Source: Mycolicibacterium flavescens (lineage in GTDB: Bacteria > Actinomycetota > Actinomycetes > Mycobacteriales > Mycobacteriaceae). Taken from it: 64,000 nucleotides of DNA. The stretch spans positions 1 to 64,000 of the forward strand of contig NZ_MIHA01000002.1 of NCBI RefSeq assembly GCF_001722335.1, in the 5' to 3' direction. The notes beneath the pieces are model-generated. The model ran no database searches, had not been told where the DNA came from, and saw only the letters and a list, made by a program, of their open reading frames with translations. Shown here piece after piece: positions 53,730 to 61,300 of the stretch. The first letter of the stretch is position 1, and every line of letters begins with the position of its first letter. Both the position numbers and the translations under genes were made by a program.

Positions 53730-54596
53730 ATGGCCTCCCCGTGGCACGGTGGCGCCGCCGCCGTCGCGACCATCACGTTCGACGTCGACGCCGAGACACC
53801 GATTCTGGCGCACAGCCGCCGCTACGCCGACCATCCGATGACGATGTCGCACCAGTCGTTCGGCCCCGACGTCGGGGTGCCGCGGATCCTCGACATGCTC
53901 GACGAGACCGGCATCCCGGCGACGTTCTTCGTGCCCGGTTGGGTGGCCGAGCACCGGCCGGGGCTGGCCGCCTCCATCGTCGAGCGCGGGCACGAGGTGG
54001 CCCACCATTCCTACAGTCACCGCCCGGCCGCTTCGATGACTCCGGCCCAGGAGCGGGCCGACTTCGTCAGGGCCCTGGAGGTTTTCGCCAACCAGGGGAT
54101 CGACATCGCGGGGCACCGCGCGGCGATGTGGGACGCGAGCTGGCGGACCCCGGCCCTGATCGCCGAGCACGGCCTCACCTACGACTCCTCGCTGATGGGC
54201 GATGACCGGCCGTACCGGATCAGCACCGACTCCGGGCCCATCGTCGAACTGCCCGTGCACTGGTCGCTCGACGACTGGGAGCAGTACGCGTATCTGCCCG
54301 AACCGAACATCGGCACGGTGATCGAATCGCCGGTCAAGGTGGCCGAGATGTGGCGGGCCGAACTCGACGCGATGCGCCGGTACCGGTGTCTGTTCAACCT
54401 CTGTCTGCACCCGTTCTTGTCCGGGCGGCCGAGCCGGCTGCTGGCGCTGCGGGGGCTGATCGAATTCGCCCTGGACCGTGGCGACATCCGGTTCATGCGG
54501 TGCCGCGACGTGGCGGCCGCGGTCGCCGCGGACCCGGGAATGGCGCCGCGCGCGATCTCCCCACCGCGGGTCGATCCCGACGTGTACCCGGACTAG
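53730..54596 (+). CDS. NodB-fold polysaccharide deacetylase family protein (PuuE/cyclic-amidase-like)
   Basis: 288-residue NodB-homology protein without a signal peptide, so cytoplasmic, which favours the PuuE/allantoinase or imidase branch over cell-wall deacetylases. Motif 1 is TFDVDAE (catalytic Asp pair), motif 2 HEVAHHSYSH (HxxxH-type metal site), then GHRAAMWDASW and a C-terminal NLCLHPFLSGRPSR. Such enzymes open cyclic amides or ureides. It follows the OYE gene by 4 bases and shares CTAG with the convergent PucR gene. This gene is the strongest hint that the cluster opens a nitrogen ring. Confidence 0.87.
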   Translation: MASPWHGGAAAVATITFDVDAETPILAHSRRYADHPMTMSHQSFGPDVGVPRILDMLDETGIPATFFVPGWVAEHRPGLAASIVERGHEVAHHSYSHRPAASMTPAQERADFVRALEVFANQGIDIAGHRAAMWDASWRTPALIAEHGLTYDSSLMGDDRPYRISTDSGPIVELPVHWSLDDWEQYAYLPEPNIGTVIESPVKVAEMWRAELDAMRRYRCLFNLCLHPFLSGRPSRLLALRGLIEFALDRGDIRFMRCRDVAAAVAADPGMAPRAISPPRVDPDVYPD

Positions 54597-56149
54597 CCTG
54601 CGAGCGCGTCGGCTTCCAGCGCCAGGAACAGGTCCACCCGGTCTTCGAGGCGGGCCAGGTCGCGGCCGGTCAGTTCGTTGATCCGGGCGACGCGGTTGCG
54701 CAGCGTGTTGACGTGGATGTAGAGCGCGGCGGCCGTGGTCGACCAGTGGCTGTCGTTGCCGAGGAATGTGCGCAGCGTCAACTCCAGTTCGGTGCCGTTG
54801 CGGCCGTCGTGCAGACGCAACGGTGAAAGGATGTCGTCGGCGAACCGGCGTAGCACGTCGCGGTCGTGCAGGCCGAGCAGCATCCGGTGGGTGCCCACAT
54901 CGGTGAACGTGGCGATCTGACGACCGCGCCCGCGTCGGCGCAGCACACGGCACGCCTCTCGGGACCGGATCAGCGGCTCGCGGAGGCCGGCGCAGTCCGC
55001 GGCCAATTCGCCGACACCGACGACGACGCGGTCGCCCGGATACGCCCGTTCGAGGGCCCCGACGAGCTGCTCGGCGAGGCCGACCAGTTCCGACGAGGTG
55101 TCGTTCCACGGGAAGACCAGAACGGTGTCCTGGCTGCCCGCGACCGTGACGACGGGTATCGACCGCGCGCTGAAGAACTGCTCGACGGCGTCGGTGGACC
55201 CGGCCGGCCGGATCGGTTGTTCCCCGACGATCAACGTCAACACCGCCATCGGGCCCCGCGGGTCGATACCGAAGGCGCGCAACCGTTCCGGCACTTCGCT
55301 CGCCCGTGCCGTACCGGACAGGATCATCTCCAGCAGCTCGCTGGAGAACCGCGCCTCGATCGCTTGCAGCGCCTGCTGTTTGGTGACCTCCAGGCTCAGG
55401 AAGCGGGCCGCCTGGTCGAGTGCCTCGCGCTCGATCGGCTCCAACGCCTTCAGCGGACGCAGGCAGAACAGTCCCGCATCGATGTCGCCGACCGCGCCTT
55501 CGACCAGAAACAGTGACGCCGAACCGATTCCGGGCAGATCGACCTCCAGCGGGGGCGGCCTGCGGGTGAGGGCGTCCGCGCAGACACGCAGCGCGTCGTC
55601 GCCGGCGACGGTGCCGGCCAACCGCCGGGCCAGGCGGTCCACCACCAGCAGCGGGAGATCGTGATCCCGGCGCAGCACGTCGATGACGCCCGCGGCGCCG
55701 GCACCGCGCGATATCGACGACGCCAACGCGTTGCCGCGTCGCACCAACCCGACCAGCGCGTCCTGGCGGGCCCGTTCCTGAATTCTCGCCGCGGCCTGAG
55801 TGATCGCCGTGAACGGCACCGCGATCGACAACTCCGCCAACGGCATGTCCACCCGCGCACACGCATCGACGAGATCCTCTGGTACCGAGGGCGTCTCGAC
55901 AGTGAGACCGAAGATGAGGCCCGCCGCGCGGGCCCGGACCAGCGCCGCGACGAACGCCTCGGCGGTGACACTGGACCGCCACAGCCCGTTGGTGAGCACG
56001 AGTTCGGTTTCGCGGATGTAGGGCGACGGGTCGGGTAGTTCGGTGTTGTGCAGCCACAGCACCTCGCGGTCGACGGCGTCCGGCGCCCCGACGACCAGCA
56101 GGGTCAACTCGAGGGAGCCATCGACGAGCAGGGCCGACATGTTCAGCAT
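54593..56149 (-). CDS. PucR family transcriptional regulator
   Basis: 518-residue regulator with the PucR order: N-terminal PucR sensor domain (about 1-130), a central GGDEF-like/CdaR domain, and a C-terminal HTH_30 (TLRTFLGNDSHWSTTAAALY ... VNTLRNRVARINELTGRDL). In Bacillus, PucR controls purine catabolism; related proteins control other nitrogen and carbon routes. It is flanked by the deacetylase gene (convergent) and the NCS1 permease (divergent), so it is the likely regulator of the whole 47.2-57.7 kb cluster. The ATG is at 56149. Confidence 0.92.
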   Translation of the reverse strand: MLNMSALLVDGSLELTLLVVGAPDAVDREVLWLHNTELPDPSPYIRETELVLTNGLWRSSVTAEAFVAALVRARAAGLIFGLTVETPSVPEDLVDACARVDMPLAELSIAVPFTAITQAAARIQERARQDALVGLVRRGNALASSISRGAGAAGVIDVLRRDHDLPLLVVDRLARRLAGTVAGDDALRVCADALTRRPPPLEVDLPGIGSASLFLVEGAVGDIDAGLFCLRPLKALEPIEREALDQAARFLSLEVTKQQALQAIEARFSSELLEMILSGTARASEVPERLRAFGIDPRGPMAVLTLIVGEQPIRPAGSTDAVEQFFSARSIPVVTVAGSQDTVLVFPWNDTSSELVGLAEQLVGALERAYPGDRVVVGVGELAADCAGLREPLIRSREACRVLRRRGRGRQIATFTDVGTHRMLLGLHDRDVLRRFADDILSPLRLHDGRNGTELELTLRTFLGNDSHWSTTAAALYIHVNTLRNRVARINELTGRDLARLEDRVDLFLALEADALAG

Positions 56150-56153
56150 GGCT

Positions 56154-56163
56154 GTACCTACAT
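56154..56163. promoter_or_regulatory. ATGTAGGTAC motif beside the PucR start
   Basis: Read on the minus strand, ATGTAGGTAC lies 5 bases upstream of the PucR ATG and matches the 51880-51889 motif at 9 of 10 positions. Position suggests autoregulation. Confidence 0.35.
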
Positions 56164-56173
56164 CCAGTCGGTT

Positions 56174-56189
56174 CGTCCAATGATGGACG
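56174..56189. promoter_or_regulatory. Palindrome between PucR and the NCS1 permease
   Basis: CGTCCA-ATGA-TGGACG has perfect 6-base arms and lies mid-way in the divergent promoter region, so it could control either gene. Confidence 0.4.
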
Positions 56190-56258
56190 TTTATACACTC
56201 CCCGGAGGATTTGCGGCGGTGCTTCCATGACGGATGTCACTCGTGGTGAGGAGATCCC

Positions 56259-57686
56259 ATGGCTACCAGCCCACACACGTCGGCCGCCGCCGCACCCACA
56301 CCGGGTAGCCCAGCGGGGGCCGTGCCGTTCGACGCGCACGGGATCGAGGCCATCCCCGACACCAGTCGGGACTGCTCACCGCGTGAGCTGTTCTGGATCT
56401 GGGCGGGCGCCAACATCGCGCCGATCAACTGGGTGCTCGGCGCACTGGGCATCACGCTCGGGCTCAGCCTGGCCGAGACCCTCGTCGTCGTGGTGCTGGG
56501 CAACATGATCGGCTGCACCGTCTTCGGTGTGTTCAACGTCATCGGTCACCGCACCGCCGTCAACCAAATGGTGCTCGGCAGAGCGCCTTTCGGGCTCAAA
56601 GGGGCCATCATTCCGGGGCTGGTGCAGTTCCTGCTGACCATGGGCTGGGTCGGTGTCAACACCTGGGTGGTGCTCGACCTCGTGCTCGGCATTCTCGCCG
56701 AGTTCGGTGTCGCCGGAAGTCTGTGGACCGAGTTCGCGGTGGCCGGCTTCATCATGGCCGTGCAACTGGGCCTGGCGCTGTACGGCTTCTACGCCATCCG
56801 CAGCTTCGAGAAGTACACGGTGCCCGCCACCGCGCTGGTGATGGCGGTGATGACGATTCTCGCGCTGCTGACCACGGAGGTGAGCTGGCAGTCGGGTAGC
56901 GCCGTCGAACCCGGCGACAAGCTGACCGCGGTGACCCAGCTGCTGACCGCGATCGGGATCGGCTGGGGGCTGACCTGGATCCCGTACGCGTCGGACTACA
57001 GCCGCTTCGTGCGGCCCACCGCCTCCACGCGAGCGGTGTTCTGGTCATCGACGCTGGGCATGTACCTGCCCACGGTCTGGCTGGCCGCACTGGGGGCCTG
57101 TCTGGCCAGCGCGGGGCGGGGCAGTGACCCGTCGACGCTTGTCGTGAGCACCTTCGGCGTCATGGCGGTCCCGGTGCTGCTGCTGCTCATCCACGGGCCG
57201 ATCGCGACCAACATCCTGAACCTGTACTCGTGCTCGCTGGCCGCGCTGTCTATCGGGGTGCGCACCACGCGGTGGAAGCTCACCCTGGCCGCCGGCGGGG
57301 TGGCGTCCGCGGTGCTGGCGGTATTCGTGCAGGCCGACAGCTTCGCGCACGCCTTCGACCACTGGATGGTCTCGATCCTGGTCTGGATCAGCCCGTGGGC
57401 CGCCATCATGCTCGTCGACTACTTCGCGGTGCGCCGGGGCTCGCTGGACATTTCGCAGCTGTACGCCGCGGTCAGCAGCTCCGCGTTCGGCCGGTTCAAT
57501 GCCGCCGGACTGGTCAGCCTCGCGCTCGGCGTGGTGGCGGGTTGGTCGTGGCAGTACGGTCTGGTTCCCGCGATGCAGGGCCCGCTGGCGTCGGCGCTGG
57601 GCGGCACGGACCTGTCGTGGCTGTCCGGCAGCCTGGTCGCCGGCGGCCTCTACTACCTGCTGCGCTCGCGAGCAGACGCAAAGTGA
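56259..57686 (+). CDS. NCS1-family cytosine/purine permease
   Basis: 475-residue, 12-helix nucleobase:cation symporter-1 protein. Family features: ELFWIWAGANIAPINWVLGA in helix 1, GRAPFGLKGAIIPGLVQFLL and WIPYASDYSRFVRP. NCS1 carriers import purines, pyrimidines, hydantoins or allantoin, so this one likely supplies the cluster's substrate. GAGGAG is 5 bases before the ATG. The last six codons (RSRADAK and stop) are part of the family B hairpin at 57668-57727, meaning the native C-terminus may have been replaced by the repeat. Divergent from PucR. Confidence 0.9.
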   Translation: MATSPHTSAAAAPTPGSPAGAVPFDAHGIEAIPDTSRDCSPRELFWIWAGANIAPINWVLGALGITLGLSLAETLVVVVLGNMIGCTVFGVFNVIGHRTAVNQMVLGRAPFGLKGAIIPGLVQFLLTMGWVGVNTWVVLDLVLGILAEFGVAGSLWTEFAVAGFIMAVQLGLALYGFYAIRSFEKYTVPATALVMAVMTILALLTTEVSWQSGSAVEPGDKLTAVTQLLTAIGIGWGLTWIPYASDYSRFVRPTASTRAVFWSSTLGMYLPTVWLAALGACLASAGRGSDPSTLVVSTFGVMAVPVLLLLIHGPIATNILNLYSCSLAALSIGVRTTRWKLTLAAGGVASAVLAVFVQADSFAHAFDHWMVSILVWISPWAAIMLVDYFAVRRGSLDISQLYAAVSSSAFGRFNAAGLVSLALGVVAGWSWQYGLVPAMQGPLASALGGTDLSWLSGSLVAGGLYYLLRSRADAK

Positions 57687-57727
57687 CCCAAAAACCGGCG
57701 TGTCGGGGGCACTTTGCGTCTGCTCGC
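57668..57727. repeat. Family B hairpin repeat, copy 2
   Basis: GCGAGCAGACGCAAAGTG (57668-57685) pairs perfectly with 57710-57727, loop 24 bases. Its left arm encodes the C-terminal residues of the permease, and the TGA stop falls at the arm's end. Same core as the copy at 29156-29219. Confidence 0.8.
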
Positions 57728-57742
57728 CGAAGGAAGTGACCC

Positions 57743-57748
57743 TACGAT
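57743..57748 (+). promoter_or_regulatory. -10 hexamer, leaderless promoter of the DUF3097 gene
   Basis: TACGAT, then six bases, then the GTG at 57755: identical hexamer and spacing to the promoter at 33186. Confidence 0.55.
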
Positions 57749-57754
57749 CACGCG

Positions 57755-58588
57755 GTGGCTGATCGCTATGGCTCCGATGTCCTCGCCGGCAACAACCGAC
57801 GCAAACCCCGCTCCACCGAACAGCCGGTGGAGATCGGGATGGTGGTCGAGGACGCCCAGACCGGATACGTCGGCGCGGTGGTGCGCGTCGAGTACGGCCG
57901 GATGGAACTCGAGGACCGCCACGGCCGGCGTAAACCGTTCCCGGTCGGGCCCGGCTACCTGATCGACGGCAAACCGGTCATCCTGACCGCGCCGAAACGC
58001 AGCGCGCCGACCAAGACCCGCACCGCGTCGGGTTCGGTCGCGGTCCAGGGCGCACGCGCGAAGGTGGCGCTGGCCAGCCGCATCTACGTCGAGGGCCGCC
58101 ACGACGCCGAACTCGTCGAGCAGGTGTGGGGTGAGGACCTGCGGATCGAGGGTGTCGTCGTCGAGTACCTCGGCGGCGTCGACGATCTGAGTGCGATCGT
58201 CGCCGACTTCCGTCCCGGCCCGGGCCGGCGGCTCGGCGTGCTCGTCGACCATCTGGTCACCGGATCGAAGGAAGCCCGCATCGCCGACGCGGTTCGCCGC
58301 GGCCCGGGCGGCGAGCACACGCTGGTCGTCGGGCATCCGTTCATCGACATCTGGCAGGCCGTCAAACCAGAGCGGCTGGGCATCGCGTCATGGCCGGTGA
58401 TCCCCAAGGGCGTGGACTGGAAGAAGGGCGTGTGCCGCGAACTGGGCTGGCCCGCAAGCGAACAAGCCGACATCGCCAGGGCGTGGCAGCGGATCAGGGC
58501 ACGGGTGCGGGACTGGAACGACCTGGAACCCGCCCTGATCGGCCGGGTCGAGGAGCTGATCGACTTCGTGACCGCGCCCGGCGACTGA
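57755..58588 (+). CDS. DUF3097 family protein
   Basis: 277-residue actinobacterial protein of unknown function. The N-terminal ~90 residues form a small beta-rich domain (EIGMVVEDAQTGYVGAVVRV). The middle holds IYVEGRHDAELVEQVWG and LGVLVDHLVTGSKEARIA, which resemble the Glu and Asp motifs of TOPRIM domains, though the second Asp of the DxD pair is not obvious. The C-terminus is helical and Trp/Arg-rich. It lies just upstream of rarA on the same strand (28-base gap), so a nucleic-acid role is conceivable but only inferred. Confidence 0.82.
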   Translation: MADRYGSDVLAGNNRRKPRSTEQPVEIGMVVEDAQTGYVGAVVRVEYGRMELEDRHGRRKPFPVGPGYLIDGKPVILTAPKRSAPTKTRTASGSVAVQGARAKVALASRIYVEGRHDAELVEQVWGEDLRIEGVVVEYLGGVDDLSAIVADFRPGPGRRLGVLVDHLVTGSKEARIADAVRRGPGGEHTLVVGHPFIDIWQAVKPERLGIASWPVIPKGVDWKKGVCRELGWPASEQADIARAWQRIRARVRDWNDLEPALIGRVEELIDFVTAPGD

Positions 58589-58616
58589 TCACGGTCGGCC
58601 GTGGTAAGCAGAACAC

Positions 58617-59945
58617 GTGTCCGACGGTCTGTTCGACGTTCCCGGTGAGGCCCCCGCCACCGCGACGGGTCCCGTCGGTGCGTCGGCGCCGCTGGCGGTG
58701 CGCATGCGCCCCGCGCACCTCGACGAGGTCGTCGGGCAGGATCATCTGCTGCAGCCGGGCTCGCCGCTGCGCCGGCTGGCCGAGGGCTCAGGTGCGGCGT
58801 CGGTCATCCTCTACGGCCCGCCCGGCACCGGCAAGACCACGCTGGCATCGCTGATCTCGCAGGCGACCGGCCGCCGCTTCGAGGCGCTGTCCGCGCTGTC
58901 GGCCGGGGTCAAGGAGGTGCGCGCGGTCATCGACGTCGCGCGCCGCGCCGCCGCGCACGGTGAGCAGACCGTGCTGTTCATCGACGAGGTGCACCGGTTC
59001 TCCAAGACCCAGCAGGACGCGCTGCTGTCCGCCGTCGAGAACCGGATCGTGCTGCTGGTCGCGGCCACCACCGAGAACCCGTCGTTCTCTGTGGTCGCGC
59101 CGCTGCTGTCGCGGTCGTTGATCCTGCAGTTGCAGCCGCTGACCGCCGACGCGATCCGGACGCTGGTGCGCCGCGCGATCGACGACCGGCGCGGCCTCGC
59201 GGGCGCGGTGAAGGTCGACGACGACGCCGTGGAACTGATCGTGCAACTGGCCGCCGGTGATGCCCGTCGGGCACTGACCGCGCTGGAGGTCGCCTCCGAG
59301 GCCACCGAGCACGTCACCGTCGAGATCATCGAACAGTCGCTGGACAAGGCCGCGGTCCGCTACGACCGCGACGGCGATCAGCACTACGACGTGATCAGCG
59401 CGTTCATCAAATCGGTGCGCGGCTCCGACGTCGACGCCGCGTTGCACTACCTGGCGCGGATGCTGGTCGCGGGGGAGGACCCGCGCTTCGTCGCCCGTCG
59501 ACTGATGATCTTGGCCAGCGAGGACATCGGGATGGCCGACCCGACGGCGCTGCAGACCGCTGTCGCGGCCGCCCAGACGGTCCAGTTGATCGGCATGCCC
59601 GAGGCGCAGCTGACCCTGGCCCACGCCACCGTGCACCTGGCGACCGCGCCGAAGTCCAACGCCGTGACGACCGCCCTGGGCGCGGCGATGGCCGATATCC
59701 GCGCCGGCAAGGCCGGTCTGGTCCCGCCGCACCTGCGCGACGGGCACTACTCCGGGGCCGAGAAGCTCGGCAACGCCGTCGGCTACAAGTACAGCCACGA
59801 CCATCCCGACGGTGTTGTGGCGCAACAGTATCCGCCCGACGAGCTGGTCGGCGTCGACTACTACCGGCCGACCGGGCGCGGAACCGAGCGCGAGATCGGC
59901 ACGCGCCTGGAGAAACTGCGCGCCATCATCCGCCGCAAGCGCTGA
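58617..59945 (+). CDS. rarA: Replication-associated recombination protein A (RarA/MgsA AAA+ ATPase)
   Basis: 442-residue AAA+ protein acting at stalled replication forks. N-terminal RarA clamp-interaction-like start ([10 protein letters not shown]), Walker [12 protein letters not shown] near residue 67, Walker [20 protein letters not shown], sensor 1 [11 protein letters not shown], arginine-finger loop, sensor 2 ([11 protein letters not shown]), then the tetramerisation domain with [11 protein letters not shown] and the C-terminal [21 protein letters not shown] at 58617. Orthologue of Rv2559c by synteny. Confidence 0.95.
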   Translation: MSDGLFDVPGEAPATATGPVGASAPLAVRMRPAHLDEVVGQDHLLQPGSPLRRLAEGSGAASVILYGPPGTGKTTLASLISQATGRRFEALSALSAGVKEVRAVIDVARRAAAHGEQTVLFIDEVHRFSKTQQDALLSAVENRIVLLVAATTENPSFSVVAPLLSRSLILQLQPLTADAIRTLVRRAIDDRRGLAGAVKVDDDAVELIVQLAAGDARRALTALEVASEATEHVTVEIIEQSLDKAAVRYDRDGDQHYDVISAFIKSVRGSDVDAALHYLARMLVAGEDPRFVARRLMILASEDIGMADPTALQTAVAAAQTVQLIGMPEAQLTLAHATVHLATAPKSNAVTTALGAAMADIRAGKAGLVPPHLRDGHYSGAEKLGNAVGYKYSHDHPDGVVAQQYPPDELVGVDYYRPTGRGTEREIGTRLEKLRAIIRRKR

Positions 59946-59954
59946 GATCCACTC

Positions 59955-59984
59955 TTGACCCGCCGGGAACCCGCGTTCTATCGT
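59955..59984 (+). promoter_or_regulatory. Sigma-A-type promoter of the ArsR/SRPBCC pair
   Basis: TTGACC (59955-59960) and TATCGT (59979-59984) are separated by 18 bases, the best -35/-10 pair in the window. The predicted start falls within the operator at 59991-60002. Confidence 0.65.
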
Positions 59985-59990
59985 TTAATC

Positions 59991-60002
59991 AACCAATTGG
60001 TT
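59991..60002. promoter_or_regulatory. ArsR-type operator AACCAATTGGTT
   Basis: A perfect 12-base palindrome in a longer near-palindrome (TTTAATC before it, TATCAAA after it). It covers the predicted transcription start and precedes the ArsR start by 15 bases, fitting autorepression. Confidence 0.75.
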
Positions 60003-60016
60003 TATCAAAGGAGATA

Positions 60017-60370
60017 TTGATTACTGGGGTCGACGACGCCGCTCTGGACCGTGCGTTTCTGGCGCTGGCCGACCCCGTGCGGCGTGCGATCGTGGCACGA
60101 CTGTCGCGAGGCCCGGCCACGGTCAACGAGTTGGCCGAACCGTTCGACATCACCAAACAGGCGGTGTCCAAACACATTCAGGTCCTCGAGCAGGCGGGTC
60201 TGGTCACCAGGACCCGGGATGCGCAGCGGCGGCCCGTGCACCTGGACGCCGCCGCGCTCGAACGGCTGACCGCGTGGATCGACCGCTACCGACTCGACGC
60301 CGAACGCAACTACCGCCGACTGGACACCGTGTTGGCGGAGCTGAACACCGAGAAAGGAACCGACGAATGA
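60017..60370 (+). CDS. ArsR-family (SdpR-like) winged-helix repressor
   Basis: 117-residue ArsR-type regulator: AFLALADPVRRAIVARLSRG, then VNELAEPFDITKQAVSKHIQ with the recognition helix, and LVTRTRDAQRRPVHLD in the wing. No metal-binding Cys motif, so it belongs to the metal-independent subgroup often paired with SRPBCC proteins. The TTG at 60017 follows AAAGGAG closely and is the only start that keeps the full N-terminus. It overlaps the SRPBCC gene by 4 bases (ATGA). Confidence 0.9.
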   Translation: MITGVDDAALDRAFLALADPVRRAIVARLSRGPATVNELAEPFDITKQAVSKHIQVLEQAGLVTRTRDAQRRPVHLDAAALERLTAWIDRYRLDAERNYRRLDTVLAELNTEKGTDE

Positions 60371-60840
60371 CCAACGCACTCAACCTGACCGCCCCCGTCG
60401 ACACCCTGGCGATGGAGTTCACCCGCGAGTTCGACGCGCCGGTCGAGGCGCTGTTCCGGGCGCACGCCGACCCGGAAGTCGTCAAACAGTGGCTCGGGCC
60501 GCGCGGTCTGGCGATGACGATCGACGAATGGGAGTTCCGCTCCCACGGCGGCTACCGCTACGTGCACTCCGACGAGAGTGGGGAGTACCGCTTCAACGGC
60601 ACCTTCCACACGGTGCGCGACAACGAGTTCATCCTGCAGACCTTCGAATTCGACGGCGCACCGGACATGGTGAACCTGGAGTACCTGTGGTTCGAGGACC
60701 TCGGCGGCGGCCGCAGCCGACTGCGCGGTCGATCGATCTGTCCGAACACCGACGCGCGCGACGCGCTGCTGTCGTCGGGAATGGAGGGCGGCATGACCGA
60801 GGGCTACGAGAAGCTCGACGAGTTGCTCGCCCGGCGCTGA
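60367..60840 (+). CDS. SRPBCC/AHSA1-like protein
   Basis: 157-residue START-fold protein of the AHSA1 type: MEFTREFDAPVEALFRAHAD, VVKQWLGPRGLAMTIDEWEF and the C-terminal helix EGGMTEGYEKLDELLAR. Often a partner of ArsR repressors; it may bind a hydrophobic ligand or modulate the repressor. Coupled to the repressor by ATGA, with GAAAGGAA upstream. Followed by a GC-rich hairpin. Confidence 0.88.
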   Translation: MTNALNLTAPVDTLAMEFTREFDAPVEALFRAHADPEVVKQWLGPRGLAMTIDEWEFRSHGGYRYVHSDESGEYRFNGTFHTVRDNEFILQTFEFDGAPDMVNLEYLWFEDLGGGRSRLRGRSICPNTDARDALLSSGMEGGMTEGYEKLDELLARR

Positions 60841-60850
60841 GCCCGCAGGG

Positions 60851-60888
60851 GGCGACCCCGGCCGCCGAGGGGAGGGGCCGGGATCGCC
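60851..60888. terminator. GC-rich hairpin between convergent genes
   Basis: GGCGACCCCGGCC (60851-60863) pairs with 60876-60888 at 12 of 13 positions. Located between the SRPBCC and GlsB-like gene ends. Confidence 0.65.
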
Positions 60889-60897
60889 GGACTCCGG

Positions 60898-61203
60898 TTA
60901 CCGCAGAACGCCGCGCCGGGTGCCGGTCACGCCGGTGCGCCGACGCCCCATCAGGGAGGCGACCAGCGCCACGCCGATGGCCGCGACGACGACCTGCACC
61001 AAAAGTTCGAGCCAGTCGATGCCGCCGGTCGCGGTCGGGATGCCGATCGCGCGGGCGATCGCGGTGCCGATGAGCGCCGACACGATGCCGACAAGGATGG
61101 TCACCAACATGCCGATGGGTTGCCTGCCGGGTAACACCAGGCGGCCGAGCACGCCGACCACGATGCCGATCAGGATTGCGGTGATAATGCCGGTGATGGT
61201 CAT
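60898..61203 (-). CDS. GlsB/YeaQ/YmgE family small membrane protein
   Basis: 101-residue transglycosylase-associated family protein with three hydrophobic segments (ILIGIVVGVLGRLVLPGRQP, MLVTILVGIVSALIGTAIAR, LVQVVVAAIGVALVASLMG). The family is stress-linked and of unknown mechanism. The basic C-terminus (RRRTGVTGTRRGVLR) is probably cytoplasmic. AGGA stands upstream of the ATG at 61203. Transcribed alone. Confidence 0.88.
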   Translation of the reverse strand: MTITGIITAILIGIVVGVLGRLVLPGRQPIGMLVTILVGIVSALIGTAIARAIGIPTATGGIDWLELLVQVVVAAIGVALVASLMGRRRTGVTGTRRGVLR

Positions 61204-61287
61204 CTGTCCTCCAAGCTGTCGGGATGGCGGTGAAATACCCCGACCCCCTCGTCAATAAACGGGTGCGTCAAATGACGGCACGCCTCG

Positions 61288-61293
61288 TAGGCT
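61288..61293 (+). promoter_or_regulatory. -10 hexamer, leaderless promoter of yjbQ
   Basis: TAGGCT fits TANNNT and is followed by seven bases and the GTG at 61301. Confidence 0.45.
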
Positions 61294-61300
61294 CGGACAG

